From Psychroflexus halocasei (GTDB lineage: Bacteria > Bacteroidota > Bacteroidia > Flavobacteriales > Flavobacteriaceae): a stretch of DNA of 64,000 bases. The translations under genes were made by a program, and so were the position numbers. The stretch is taken from NCBI RefSeq assembly GCF_900107595.1, contig NZ_FNQF01000005.1, positions 1-64,000 on the forward strand, written 5' to 3'. Below the pieces are notes generated by a model that worked only from the letters and a program-made list of their open reading frames with translations, had not been told where the DNA came from and searched no databases. This document shows positions 1 to 9,411 of this stretch, one piece after another (within the stretch, counting starts at the first letter, position 1; each line of letters starts with the position of its first letter).

Positions 1-64
1 CTTTGAATAGTGCTAATAATTGAGTATCTTTAATACCTGTACTGGAGTTCTTTTTTAAAGTCAT
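1..64 (-). CDS. possible N-terminus of a gene running off the window edge
   Basis: On the minus strand an ATG at position 64 opens a frame with no stop for 21 codons up to the window edge (begins MTLKKNSSTGIKDTQ). It lies divergent from the copper operon, where a regulator or another metal gene would be expected, but 21 residues are too few to recognise a family. The frame could also be open by chance. Confidence 0.25.
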   Translation of the reverse strand, partial: MTLKKNSSTGIKDTQLLALFK

Positions 65-87
65 TACTTGAAGAATAATGCTTTAAT

Positions 88-104
88 ATACTGAATTCCA
101 GTAT
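88..104. promoter_or_regulatory. inverted repeat upstream of copper operon (possible operator)
   Basis: ATACTG and CAGTAT form perfect 6-base arms around a 5-base centre (AATTC). The repeat sits about 105 bases before the first copper-resistance gene and just ahead of the possible divergent gene. A dyad here fits a metal-responsive regulator site, but I cannot assign it to MerR, CopY or another family. Confidence 0.3.
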
Positions 105-170
105 TTTATGCAATATAAAGAAGATTAAAATTTACTTTACTTTGTTAAAAATCAAATAGTTAAACAATTT

Positions 171-203
171 TTGTCGTGTACTAAACTAAAATTTGTACTT
201 TTG
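171..203 (+). promoter_or_regulatory. putative flavobacterial promoter of the copper operon
   Basis: A TTG at 171-173 and TACTTTTG at 196-203 match the Bacteroidetes -33 (TTG) and -7 (TAnnTTTG) elements with a 22-base spacer. Transcription would start around 208-211, at or next to the ATG at 211, so the message could have almost no leader. The motif match is direct; start-site placement is inference. Confidence 0.45.
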
Positions 204-210
204 TTTTATT

Positions 211-624
211 ATGAAGCAAGTATTCCGCAAAATATTATCATTTTTCATGGCTTTTATAGTCATGATTTCTACAATGTCATTTGTTGTAGATCTACATTAT
301 TGTGGAGAAACTTTGGTCGATAAAGCGATCTTTCATACAGTGGAAACTTGCGGAATGGACATGGAAAATCCTCTAGCTGACGGATGTTCTATCGAAAAAG
401 AAAGTTGCTGCAGCGATGAGCAATTAGTTCTTGATGGTCAAGACGAATTGCAACAATCTGCGAATAAAATAACATTCGAGCAGCAAGTCTTCATAGCTTC
501 TTTTATTTACACGCACATCAATCTTTTTGAAGGACTGGAGAAGGAAGTTATTCCTTTCAGAGATTACAAACCTCCCTTTCTTATAAGGGATTTTCAAAAG
601 ATCCACGAGACCTATTTAATTTGA
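211..624 (+). CDS. HYC_CC_PP-type small membrane/periplasmic protein
   Basis: A 137-residue protein with an N-terminal signal or anchor segment (about residues 5-27) followed by a Cys-rich region containing HYC, TCG, GCS and a CC pair (ESCCSD), and a PP pair near the C-terminus (YKPPF). These features define the small HYC_CC_PP family found beside heavy-metal efflux genes in Bacteroidetes. The role is unproven; paired cysteines in an exported protein suggest metal binding. The frame can be extended to a TTG at 193, but that lies inside the predicted promoter, so ATG 211 is preferred. The RND pump gene follows after about 130 bases on the same strand. Confidence 0.75.
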   Translation: MKQVFRKILSFFMAFIVMISTMSFVVDLHYCGETLVDKAIFHTVETCGMDMENPLADGCSIEKESCCSDEQLVLDGQDELQQSANKITFEQQVFIASFIYTHINLFEGLEKEVIPFRDYKPPFLIRDFQKIHETYLI

Positions 625-752
625 TTTTTAGGAGTTGATTCTATAGCAAAGCCTTTGCGTTAGAATCTTTTTGAGTTTTGAAGCAATGTATCATTGACTT
701 CAAAAACGATTGTACTTAATACTTTGTACCAACTGCTAAAATCTTATTACAA

Positions 753-3700
753 ATGCTAAACAAAGGCATAAAATTTCTCATAGAAAATAAACTCGTTGCT
801 GTATTGCTGCTCGTGTTTTTTGTCGGTTGGGGTGTTGTCAATGCACCTTTTAACTGGAATACAGGATTTATACCTACCGATCCTGTGGCTGTTGATGCCA
901 TTCCTGACATTGGAGAGAATCAACAAATTGTATTTACAAAATGGGAAGGTCGATCTCCACAAGATATTGAAGATCAAATCACTTACCCATTAACCACTTC
1001 ATTATTGGGGATTCCTGGCGTGAAAACCATTCGTAGTTCTTCTATGTTTGGTTTCTCTAGTATTTATATCATTTTTGAAGAAGATGTTGAATTTTACTGG
1101 AGTAGAAGTCGTATTCTCGAGAAATTAAATTCTTTACCAAATGGATTACTTCCTGATGATGTTAATCCATCTTTAGGTCCTGATGCTACTGGTTTAGGAC
1201 AAATTTATTGGTACACTTTAGAGGGACGAGATAAAGATGGAAACGTCACTGGCGGATGGGATTTACACGAACTTCGAAGTGTGCAAGATTATTATGTGAA
1301 ATATGCGCTTTCTTCAGCAAGTGGTGTTTCTGAAGTTGCTTCTATTGGCGGTTATGTTCAAGAATATCAAATAGATGTTGATCCAGAGAAAATGCGACAG
1401 TATGATGTTGCCTTAAGTGATATTGTGACCTCTGTTAAGAAAAGCAATAAAGATATTGGCGCACAAACTCTTGAAATTAATCAGGCAGAATATTTAGTGC
1501 GTGGTTTGGGTTATGTAAAGTCTATTTCTGATATAGAAAATGCCGTCGTCACATCTGAAAACTTTACCTCAATACGCATCAAAGATATTGCTGAAGTTGG
1601 TTTAGGGCCAGCACCAAGACGAGGAATTTTAGACAAAGAAGGAGCAGAGGTCGTCGGTGGCGTTGTTGTTGCCCGATATGGTGCTAATCCTATGGAGGTG
1701 ATCAATAATGTTAAAGATCAAATAGAAGAACTTCAAGCTGGTTTACCTTCAAAAGAACTGGCAGATGGCCGTACTTCTCAATTAACTATTGTTCCGTTTT
1801 ATGACAGAACAGAGCTCATTCAAGAAACTCTAGGAACGCTTGATGAAGCTTTGACTCTGGAAATTCTCATTACCATTTTTGTGATTATCATTATGGTGTT
1901 CAATTTAAGAGCCTCAATTCTTATTTCTGGATTACTTCCAGTAGCGGTTTTGATGGTTTTTATTTCGATGAAACTTTTCAATGTTGATGCCAATATAGTC
2001 GCATTATCTGGTATCGCTATTGCTATTGGGACGATGGTTGATGTGGGTGTGATTCTCTGTGAAAATATCATCAGGCATCTCGATGATGAAAAAGAACGAT
2101 TTGAAAAAACAGGCAAAAAACAGCCTATCAATACTGTTGTGTTTAATGCGACTTCAGAGGTGTCAGGAGCTATATTGACTGCAGTATTAACCACCATTAT
2201 TAGTTTTATACCTGTTTTTACGATGATAGGTGCTGAGGGAAAGCTGTTTAGACCTTTAGCTTTTACTAAAACGATGGCTTTAGTCGCTTCCCTGATTGTT
2301 GCTCTGTTTTTAATTCCTCCTTTTGCATCTTTTTTATTCCGTAGGAAAAGTATCAGACAAACTAGTCAACTCTTGATTAATGCTTTATTAATTATTATAG
2401 GCATAACAGCAATTTTATTTGGTTATTGGTTAGGTCTTATATTAATCGTTTTTGGAGTGACGGCATTTTTAAAGGATGATAAAATCACTTCTAAAATTTC
2501 ACCAAAATTAGCTATAACAGAGAAGCGAGCAAACAGCATAAATATTCTTATTTCTGCTTTAGCAATTGTCTTTTTACTTGCAGAATATTGGCGACCACTG
2601 GGTGTTGATGAAAGTATTTTTTGGAATTTACTTTTTGTCGGAGTCATCTGTTTTGGTTTATTAGGCGCGTTTTGGTTATTCCAAAGCTACTATACCAGAA
2701 TTTTACGTTGGGCACTTAGAAACAAGTTTTTATTTCTTTCCGTACCTACTCTGATCGTCATTTTTGGTATCTTAATTATGCAAAATACAGGAAAGGAATT
2801 TATGCCGTCTCTAAATGAAGGTTCTTTTCTTTTGATGCCGACCTCTTTGCCTCATGCTGGAATAGAAGAGAATAAAAGAGTCCTGCAACAATTAGATATG
2901 GCGGTGGCAAGTCTTCCAGAGATTGAAACTGTGGTTGGTAAAGCCGGACGCACAGAATCTGCTCTTGATCCTGCGCCACTTTCAATGTATGAAAATATTA
3001 TTCAGTATAAATCTGAATATATGTTAAATGAAAACGGAAAGCGTCAGCGATATAAAATTAATGAAGACGGATTGTTTGTTTTAAAAAATGGGAATTTGGT
3101 GGTAAATCCCAATCACGATGTGGTTGAAAATAAAAGTTATACTGATTCAGAAATTGAAGATCCTTTTCAAGTCAAAAGTCAAAACCTCATTGCTGATGAA
3201 GATGGAGAGTTTTACAGAAACTGGCGTCCAGAAATACAATCACCAGATGATATTTGGAACGAAATTGTTCGGGTCACTAAATTACCTGGCGTGACTTCAG
3301 CTCCTAAATTGCAACCTATCGAAACCCGTTTAGTCATGCTGCAAACAGGCATGCGTGCACCGATGGGAATTAAAGTAAAAGGCCAAGATTTAAAAGAAAT
3401 TGAAGACTTTGGAATGCAACTAGAAAACATTCTTAAACAAGCTGAAGGCGTCAAGGAAGAAGCTGTTTTTGCGGATAGAATTGTGGGGAAACCTTACCTT
3501 TTAATCGACATTAAAAGAGAACAACTTGCAAGGTACGGAATCTCTATTGAAGATGTTCAAGAAGTCTTAGAAGTTGCCGTCGGTGGGATGCCACTCACCC
3601 AAACCGTAGAAGGTAGAGAACGTTATAATGTGAGAGTAAGATATCCGCGTGAGTTGCGAGCCAATCCTGATGATATAAAAGGAATATATGTGCCTGTCGA

Positions 3701-4538
3701 AAAAGGCAGTCCAGTACCACTTGGAGAATTAGTTGATGTTCGATACGAGCAAGGCCCTCAAGTGATTAAAAGTGAGGATACCTTTTTAGTCGGTTATGTT
3801 TTATTTGATAAATTGGATGGTTTTGCTGAGGTTGATGTCGTTGAAAATGCGCAGGCCTTGATTCAAGATAAAATTGACAATGGCGAGCTAAGAATACCAA
3901 AAGGAATTAATTATCAATTTACTGGAACTTATGAAAATCAAATACGAGCAGAAAAAACTTTAAGCATTGTTGTTCCAATGGCTTTGGCAATCATTTTTCT
4001 AATCCTCTATTTTCAGTTCCGTTCTGTATCCACTTCATTAATGGTATTTACTGGTATTGCAGTGGCTTTTGCAGGTGGCTTTTTAATGCTATGGTTTTAT
4101 GGTCAGGATTGGTTCTTAAACTTTAGTTTTTTTGGTGAAAATCTAAGGGATTTATTCCAGATGCATCCTATTAATTTAAGTGTAGCCGTTTGGGTAGGAT
4201 TTATTGCCCTTTTTGGTATTGCGACTGATGATGGCGTTGTGATGGCAACTTATCTCACCCAAACTTTTGATCGCAATAAACCAGAGAACAAAATGGAAAT
4301 ACGCAATTCAATTGTAGAGGCTGGACAAAAAAGAATTCGTCCGTGCTTAATGACAACAGCCACGACAATCTTAGCCTTATTACCAATTCTAACATCAACA
4401 GGAAGAGGAAGTGATATTATGATTCCGATGGCGATTCCAAGTTTTGGTGGGATGCTCATCGCACTGATTACACTTTTTGTAGTCCCAGTTTTATTTAGCA
4501 TGAAAAAAGAATTTCAACTTAAAAGAAAAAACAAATGA
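753..4538 (+). CDS. cusA: CusA/CzcA-family heavy-metal RND efflux pump
   Basis: A 1261-residue inner-membrane proton-driven RND permease that would drive Cu(I)/Ag(I) export through a tripartite CusCBA-like complex. An N-terminal transmembrane helix (about 8-28) is followed by a periplasmic porter domain, a first membrane bundle with the conserved charged motif GTMVDVGVILCEN (Asp near residue 428), a second porter domain and a C-terminal bundle with IATDDGVVMATYL. It is about 200 residues longer than E. coli CusA: there are extra hydrophobic segments near residues 535-650 and an added periplasmic stretch near 745-820. Bacteroidetes members of the family share this greater length. The TolC gene overlaps its end by four bases (ATGA), so the two are translationally coupled. 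Metal specificity is inferred from neighbours; zinc/cobalt is possible but less likely beside CopA. Confidence 0.93.
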   Translation: MLNKGIKFLIENKLVAVLLLVFFVGWGVVNAPFNWNTGFIPTDPVAVDAIPDIGENQQIVFTKWEGRSPQDIEDQITYPLTTSLLGIPGVKTIRSSSMFGFSSIYIIFEEDVEFYWSRSRILEKLNSLPNGLLPDDVNPSLGPDATGLGQIYWYTLEGRDKDGNVTGGWDLHELRSVQDYYVKYALSSASGVSEVASIGGYVQEYQIDVDPEKMRQYDVALSDIVTSVKKSNKDIGAQTLEINQAEYLVRGLGYVKSISDIENAVVTSENFTSIRIKDIAEVGLGPAPRRGILDKEGAEVVGGVVVARYGANPMEVINNVKDQIEELQAGLPSKELADGRTSQLTIVPFYDRTELIQETLGTLDEALTLEILITIFVIIIMVFNLRASILISGLLPVAVLMVFISMKLFNVDANIVALSGIAIAIGTMVDVGVILCENIIRHLDDEKERFEKTGKKQPINTVVFNATSEVSGAILTAVLTTIISFIPVFTMIGAEGKLFRPLAFTKTMALVASLIVALFLIPPFASFLFRRKSIRQTSQLLINALLIIIGITAILFGYWLGLILIVFGVTAFLKDDKITSKISPKLAITEKRANSINILISALAIVFLLAEYWRPLGVDESIFWNLLFVGVICFGLLGAFWLFQSYYTRILRWALRNKFLFLSVPTLIVIFGILIMQNTGKEFMPSLNEGSFLLMPTSLPHAGIEENKRVLQQLDMAVASLPEIETVVGKAGRTESALDPAPLSMYENIIQYKSEYMLNENGKRQRYKINEDGLFVLKNGNLVVNPNHDVVENKSYTDSEIEDPFQVKSQNLIADEDGEFYRNWRPEIQSPDDIWNEIVRVTKLPGVTSAPKLQPIETRLVMLQTGMRAPMGIKVKGQDLKEIEDFGMQLENILKQAEGVKEEAVFADRIVGKPYLLIDIKREQLARYGISIEDVQEVLEVAVGGMPLTQTVEGRERYNVRVRYPRELRANPDDIKGIYVPVEKGSPVPLGELVDVRYEQGPQVIKSEDTFLVGYVLFDKLDGFAEVDVVENAQALIQDKIDNGELRIPKGINYQFTGTYENQIRAEKTLSIVVPMALAIIFLILYFQFRSVSTSLMVFTGIAVAFAGGFLMLWFYGQDWFLNFSFFGENLRDLFQMHPINLSVAVWVGFIALFGIATDDGVVMATYLTQTFDRNKPENKMEIRNSIVEAGQKRIRPCLMTTATTILALLPILTSTGRGSDIMIPMAIPSFGGMLIALITLFVVPVLFSMKKEFQLKRKNK

Positions 4539-5746
4539 GATATATAATTTTAATAGGATTTGCTTTTTTCGCTTTTACAAAAGTTAATGCTCAAGATTTG
4601 CAAAGTCTTATTCAGGAAGCAATATCAAATAATCCGCAGATTCAAAAGTTTGATCTTCAGCACAAGATTGCGCTCGAAAAAATCAATGAAGCTAATAGTT
4701 TACCAAATACTGAGTTTAATGCGGGTTATATGGCGATAGCTCCTGAAATGGAAATGCCGATGGAAAGATTTAGTGTTTCTGTCATGCAGATGCTACCTTG
4801 GTTTGGAACTATTTCTGCCAGAGAAAATTACGCCGAATCAATAGCTGATGCTCAATATATTGAAGTAACCATTGCTAAACGTCAACTGGCACTTTCTGTG
4901 TCTGAGTTTTATTATTTGCTCTATGAAATTAATGCTAAAAAAGAAGTGCTTAAAGATAATATTGAACTCTTACAGACTTATGAAGAATTAGCGCTTAATT
5001 CAGTTGAAGTCGGTCAGGCTTCTGCTGTTGATGTGTTGAGATTACAAATGAGACAGAATGAATTAGAGCAAGAAATAGAAGTTTTAAATCAAAAAAGTAA
5101 AGGTATTCAGGCCGCATTAAACAGTTTGATGAATCGTGAATTTGATAAAAATGTTTCCGTGATCTCTACTTTAGAAATGCCAGAAAATGATGATTTCTAT
5201 AGTTACGATAATTTATCTGTCAATCCAGAACTACTGAAATATGACAAACTTTATGAGTCTGTAGAACAATCTGAGTTATTAAACCAAAAAGAAAGTGGTC
5301 CTCTAATAGGTTTTGGTGTGGAATATATCAATCAAGAAAACAGCCCGATGATTACGAGTTCTTATAAAGATATGGTGATGCCAATGCTTTCCTTGTCGAT
5401 ACCAATTTTTAACAAAAAATATAAATCTCAGACAAGACAAAATGAATTGCGTATGCAGGAGATAAAATCTCAAAAAAATGAACGTTTAAATACGCTCAAA
5501 GCTGATTTATCCCAAGCAATATCAGAAAGGAATCAATCACGAATTAAATTTAATACGCAAAAGAAAAACCTAAAACAAGCTGAAAATGCTCAAGAAATTC
5601 TCATTAAAAATTATGAAACAGGAGATATCAATTTTAAAGAGGTTTTAGATATTCAGGAGTTACAGTTGAAATTTCAGAAAGCTCAGATTGAATCAGTAAA
5701 AATCTATTACGTTCAATCTGCTCTTATTAACTATTTAACAAATTAA
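4535..5746 (+). CDS. TolC-family outer-membrane efflux protein
   Basis: A 403-residue outer membrane factor with a signal peptide (cleavage after about VNA, residue 19), then long alpha-helical coiled-coil segments typical of the TolC/CusC fold, arranged as two similar halves (Gln/Glu/Leu-rich helices near 130-200 and 290-390). It would form the outer-membrane channel for the CusA-type pump encoded immediately upstream, with which it shares an ATGA overlap. No lipobox cysteine follows the signal peptide, unlike E. coli CusC. Assignment to the copper system rests on the coupling; the family call is secure. Confidence 0.9.
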   Translation: MRYIILIGFAFFAFTKVNAQDLQSLIQEAISNNPQIQKFDLQHKIALEKINEANSLPNTEFNAGYMAIAPEMEMPMERFSVSVMQMLPWFGTISARENYAESIADAQYIEVTIAKRQLALSVSEFYYLLYEINAKKEVLKDNIELLQTYEELALNSVEVGQASAVDVLRLQMRQNELEQEIEVLNQKSKGIQAALNSLMNREFDKNVSVISTLEMPENDDFYSYDNLSVNPELLKYDKLYESVEQSELLNQKESGPLIGFGVEYINQENSPMITSSYKDMVMPMLSLSIPIFNKKYKSQTRQNELRMQEIKSQKNERLNTLKADLSQAISERNQSRIKFNTQKKNLKQAENAQEILIKNYETGDINFKEVLDIQELQLKFQKAQIESVKIYYVQSALINYLTN

Positions 5747-5861
5747 GGCATGGGAAAGACTTACTATATAAAAAGTATAGCTTTCAAGCGTAGAATTATG
5801 ATTTTAAAATAAACAACAGTTAAAAATAAATATTAATAACACTAATTCAAATTAAATCAAA

Positions 5862-6503
5862 ATGAACAAATTAAGATCAACATTAGGTGTAGTTGCAATA
5901 GCATTTATAACCTTAACGATAATGTCTTGTAAAGAAAACAAAAATGAGCATAATAATGCAGATGGTCACCATTCTAAAATGAGTTCTGGAGAAGATCATT
6001 CAAAAATGAATCACCAAGATGGTATGATACACGACAAGATGAATATGTCAAGTACTATAATGGATTCTGAAACACAAAATTCAGCTTCACAAAAAGTATT
6101 GGCTGATTATATGACGCTTAAAGATGCCTTAGTGGAAACTGATAAAAATAAAGCAGCTCAAGCCAGCAATAAATTGAATAAAACTCTAAACGAATTTGAT
6201 CTTAGCGAGTATAATTCAGAAGAACAAAAAGAACTAAAACAAATTATCGCTGAAGCCAAAGAGCACGCAGAATATATCGGCAAAAACGAAATGAAAAAGC
6301 AACGTGAACACTTCGAAACATTGAGCAAGAATATAATGGATATGGTTGCAATTACTGGCACTGAAAATACTTTGTACCAACAATTTTGCCCGATGTATGC
6401 TGATAATGGCGGTGTTTGGGTAAGTACTGATAAAAATATTAGGAATCCATATTTCGGTAGTAAAATGATGAAATGCGGAGAAGTTCAAAAAGAGATTAAT
6501 TAA
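5862..6503 (+). CDS. DUF3347 lipoprotein, His/Met-rich (copper-binding candidate)
   Basis: A 213-residue protein with a lipoprotein signal peptide ending in a lipobox (IMSCK, Cys near 23). A linker rich in His, Met and Asp (about residues 28-65, with HH, HSKM and DKMNM) is typical of periplasmic copper-binding segments. The rest is a DUF3347 domain ending in QFCPMYADNGGVW and NPYFGSKMMKCGEV, with paired CPM and MKCG motifs. The same domain forms the C-terminus of the CusB-type adaptor encoded at 9893-11671, so this looks like a free copy of that module. It probably captures or delivers periplasmic Cu(I)/Ag(I); this is inference from composition and context. Confidence 0.85.
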   Translation: MNKLRSTLGVVAIAFITLTIMSCKENKNEHNNADGHHSKMSSGEDHSKMNHQDGMIHDKMNMSSTIMDSETQNSASQKVLADYMTLKDALVETDKNKAAQASNKLNKTLNEFDLSEYNSEEQKELKQIIAEAKEHAEYIGKNEMKKQREHFETLSKNIMDMVAITGTENTLYQQFCPMYADNGGVWVSTDKNIRNPYFGSKMMKCGEVQKEIN

Positions 6504-6620
6504 TCAAAATTTGAATTCAAGCCTAAGTTTTGTCTTGGAACTTTATCGCGCATTTATGTCGAGTGTTTGGATCGCCACTCGTGACTAATTAAAAATAAAT
6601 TCAAGTGAAGATCCGCAACA

Positions 6621-6661
6621 GCATAGGGTTTAAGAGTTTTGATGACCTTCAAACCCTATGC
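6621..6661. other. strong hairpin between DUF3347 gene and copper ATPase gene
   Basis: GCATAGGGTTT (6621-6631) and AAACCCTATGC (6651-6661) are perfect 11-base arms; the loop can close further through AAG/CTT with one bulge. No T-run follows on the plus strand, so it is not a classic intrinsic terminator. It could be an RNA-stability or processing structure at the boundary between two copper transcripts. Confidence 0.5.
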
Positions 6662-6691
6662 TAATAAGTCATAAATAATTAAAACCTCATT

Positions 6692-9202
6692 ATGAAACAC
6701 ACATATCACATACACGGAATGACTTGCCAAGGTTGCCGCAAGCATGTAGAAGAAACACTTTCAAAAGCGGAGGGTGTTTCTAATGTATCAGTTAATTTAG
6801 AAGAAGAAAATGCAACAATCGAAATGAAATCGCATATTCCTCTTGAAAAATTTCAAGATGTTTTAAAAAATGATGGAGGAACTTACAGCATTCATAAACT
6901 AGGTGAAAAACCTCAAACTAAAGAAAAAAAAGATTTGCAACCTAAAGGGAAAGGAACAGGAACTTTTTATTGTCCCATGCATTGCGAAGGCGATAAAACC
7001 TATGAAGAACCTGGCGATTGCCCTGTTTGCGGAATGGACTTAGTCGAAGAGCAAAATTTATCTGCTTCTACAGGTGATCAATGGACATGCCCAATGCACC
7101 CAGAAATTGTTAAGGATGAAGCAGGTTCTTGTCCTAAATGTGGGATGGACTTGGTGCCAAAAGAACCAGATTTGTCCGCTGAAGAAAAAACCTATAAAAA
7201 ATTATTAAAAAAGTTTTGGATCGCAAGTGCTTTTACATTGCCAATTTTTATTATCGCCATGAGCGAGATGTTGACTAACAATCCATTATACGATCTCATG
7301 GATCAAAAAAAATGGAATTGGATTCAATTTGCTTTATCAATTCCAGTCGTATTTTATGCCACTTGGATGTTTTTTGAGCGTGCGTATAAAAGTATAGTCA
7401 CTTGGAATCTCAATATGTTTACGCTTATTGGTATTGGTGCAGGCGTAGCTTGGCTTTTTAGTGTATTTGGAATGTTTTTTCCAAATTTCTTCCCAGAGCA
7501 ATTTTTATCTGAATCTGGTGCTGTACACGTCTATTTCGAAGCAGCAACCGTTATTTTAACGCTTGTGCTTTTGGGTCAGCTTTTAGAAGCTCGTGCGCAT
7601 AGTAAAACCAATTCAGCTGTAAAAGAATTACTAAAACTAGCGCCAAACAAAGCCGTCAGGGTTGAAAATGGAGAGGAGATTGAGGTCAGTATTGACGAGA
7701 TTGAACTTGGCGATATATTAAAAGTAAAACCCGGCGATAAAATTCCTGTTGATGGTGTCATTACTGAAGGCGAAACCAGTATAGATGAATCCATGATTAC
7801 TGGAGAACCTATTCCTGTTAATAAATCAGTAGATGACAAAGTAAATAGCGGAACAATCAACGGTAATCAATCCTTTTTAATGAAAGCCGAGAAGGTGGGG
7901 AGCGACACATTACTCTCTCAAATTATTCACATGGTCAACGATGCTAGCCGAAGTCGCGCCCCAATTCAAAATTTGGCAGATAAAGTGTCAGGTTATTTTG
8001 TACCGATAGTTGTTATTATTTCAGTAATAACCTTTGCAGTATGGGCTATTTGGGGCCCAAAGCCTGCTTATGTTTATGCTTTGGTTAATGCGATTGCCGT
8101 TTTAATTATTGCTTGTCCTTGCGCTTTAGGTTTGGCAACTCCGATGTCGGTTATGGTTGGTGTTGGTAAAGGCGCTCAAAATGGGGTATTGATTAAAAAC
8201 GCTGAAGCCCTCGAGAAAATGGATAAGGTTGATACGCTTATCGTCGACAAAACAGGAACAATAACTGAAGGCAAGCCTACTGTCGAAACTGTTGGTGCTT
8301 TTGGTAATTCATATAACGAAAAAGAAGTCTTGCAATACATTGTATCATTAAATACAAATAGTGAACACCCTTTGGCAGAGGCAACTGTAAAATATGGAAA
8401 AGAAATTCTTACTGACTCTGAAACTTCAGAACTAAAGTCCAAAGATTTTAGCGCAGTAACAGGTAAAGGCGTTGAAGCCAAAATTAATGGTAAAAATGTG
8501 GCATTAGGTAATCCTAAAATGATGGAACATGCTAAAGCAGAAATCAAGGAGGAGATGCAGAAGGAAGCTAAAACTTACCAAAAACAAGGCAAAACAGTTT
8601 CTTATTTAGCTATAGAAAAAAACGTTATTGGTTATGTCATCATTGGCGATAAAATAAAAGAGACAAGTGGCAAAGCTGTTAAAACGCTTCAAGACAAAGG
8701 TATTGATGTCATTATGCTTACTGGCGATAATCACGATACAGCCCAAGCTGTTGCTTCAGAATTAAACCTGGCAGATTTTAAAGCCAGTATGTTACCTGAA
8801 GATAAACTTAAAGAAGTTGAAAAATTACAAAATAATGGACATGTCGTTGCCATGGCAGGCGATGGTATCAACGATGCGCCAGCTTTAGCTAAAAGCGATG
8901 TTGGTATTGCAATGGGAACAGGCACAGACGTTGCAATTGAAAGCGCGATGATAACCCTAGTTGAAGGTAATTTACATGGAATAGTTAAAGCCAAAAACTT
9001 AAGCCATGCAGTTATGAAAAACATTAAGCAAAACCTGTTTTTTGCACTTGTTTATAACGCTTTAGGTGTGCCCATTGCAGCAGGTGTTTTATTTCCGATT
9101 TTCGGAATTTTATTATCGCCTATGATTGCTGCTTTAGCCATGAGTTTTAGTTCGGTTTCTGTTATTGGAAATGCGTTGCGATTAAGAAGTAAAGAAATTT
9201 AA
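6692..9202 (+). CDS. copA: Cu(I)-translocating P1B-type ATPase (CopA-like)
   Basis: An 836-residue copper exporter. It has an HMA domain (GMTCQGC, residues 9-15), then two tandem heavy-metal-binding modules (CPMHCEG...CPVCGMDL near 92-118 and CPMHPEI...CPKCGMDL near 130-153), and a membrane region. It shows the actuator TGEP motif (about 369), the membrane ion-binding CPC (about 474), the phosphorylation motif DKTGTI (Asp about 518) and GDGINDAPAL (about 723). Residues in the last helices (YN, and MSFSSVSV) match the P1B-1 Cu(I)/Ag(I) subclass. It removes copper from the cytoplasm, complementing the periplasmic RND system. The two CxxCGMDL modules between HMA and the first membrane helix are a Bacteroidetes-style N-terminus. 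Confidence 0.95.
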   Translation: MKHTYHIHGMTCQGCRKHVEETLSKAEGVSNVSVNLEEENATIEMKSHIPLEKFQDVLKNDGGTYSIHKLGEKPQTKEKKDLQPKGKGTGTFYCPMHCEGDKTYEEPGDCPVCGMDLVEEQNLSASTGDQWTCPMHPEIVKDEAGSCPKCGMDLVPKEPDLSAEEKTYKKLLKKFWIASAFTLPIFIIAMSEMLTNNPLYDLMDQKKWNWIQFALSIPVVFYATWMFFERAYKSIVTWNLNMFTLIGIGAGVAWLFSVFGMFFPNFFPEQFLSESGAVHVYFEAATVILTLVLLGQLLEARAHSKTNSAVKELLKLAPNKAVRVENGEEIEVSIDEIELGDILKVKPGDKIPVDGVITEGETSIDESMITGEPIPVNKSVDDKVNSGTINGNQSFLMKAEKVGSDTLLSQIIHMVNDASRSRAPIQNLADKVSGYFVPIVVIISVITFAVWAIWGPKPAYVYALVNAIAVLIIACPCALGLATPMSVMVGVGKGAQNGVLIKNAEALEKMDKVDTLIVDKTGTITEGKPTVETVGAFGNSYNEKEVLQYIVSLNTNSEHPLAEATVKYGKEILTDSETSELKSKDFSAVTGKGVEAKINGKNVALGNPKMMEHAKAEIKEEMQKEAKTYQKQGKTVSYLAIEKNVIGYVIIGDKIKETSGKAVKTLQDKGIDVIMLTGDNHDTAQAVASELNLADFKASMLPEDKLKEVEKLQNNGHVVAMAGDGINDAPALAKSDVGIAMGTGTDVAIESAMITLVEGNLHGIVKAKNLSHAVMKNIKQNLFFALVYNALGVPIAAGVLFPIFGILLSPMIAALAMSFSSVSVIGNALRLRSKEI

Positions 9203-9230
9203 TAATGAAGCAAGAAGATATTTTATTTGG

Positions 9231-9305
9231 GCGCTCGAGCGGGCTTTACGCTATATCTTTTTTTGTTATGAAAAAAACAAAAAAAGGATGCCACTTCAAT
9301 CCCTA
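9231..9305. repeat. palindrome-rich intergenic element, possibly a dispersed repeat
   Basis: The segment between copA and the DUF305 gene contains a perfect palindrome CGCTCGAGCG (9232-9241), then GGGCTTTACGCTATAT, then an 11-base stem (CTTTTTTTGTT at 9257-9267 pairing with AACAAAAAAAG at 9276-9286), then GGATGCCACTTCAATCC. Similar strings are, to my recollection, found in intergenic regions of other Flavobacteriaceae, but I cannot verify that here. It encodes no obvious protein; the hairpin could act as a terminator for copA. Confidence 0.4.
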
Positions 9306-9411
9306 GCGCAAATGCAGTGCCTTAGTAAATCAATCAGGTATAAATAAAATTAGATTTCAAGGCCAAAAACAACATAAATTTAAACGAGTATTAATGTAAA
9401 AATTTAAAATT

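Noticed and set aside
5750-5812. A 20-codon frame (starting MGKTYYIK) between tolC and the DUF3347 gene
   Set aside because: Too short to separate from chance in AT-rich DNA; no leader-peptide or attenuator structure follows.
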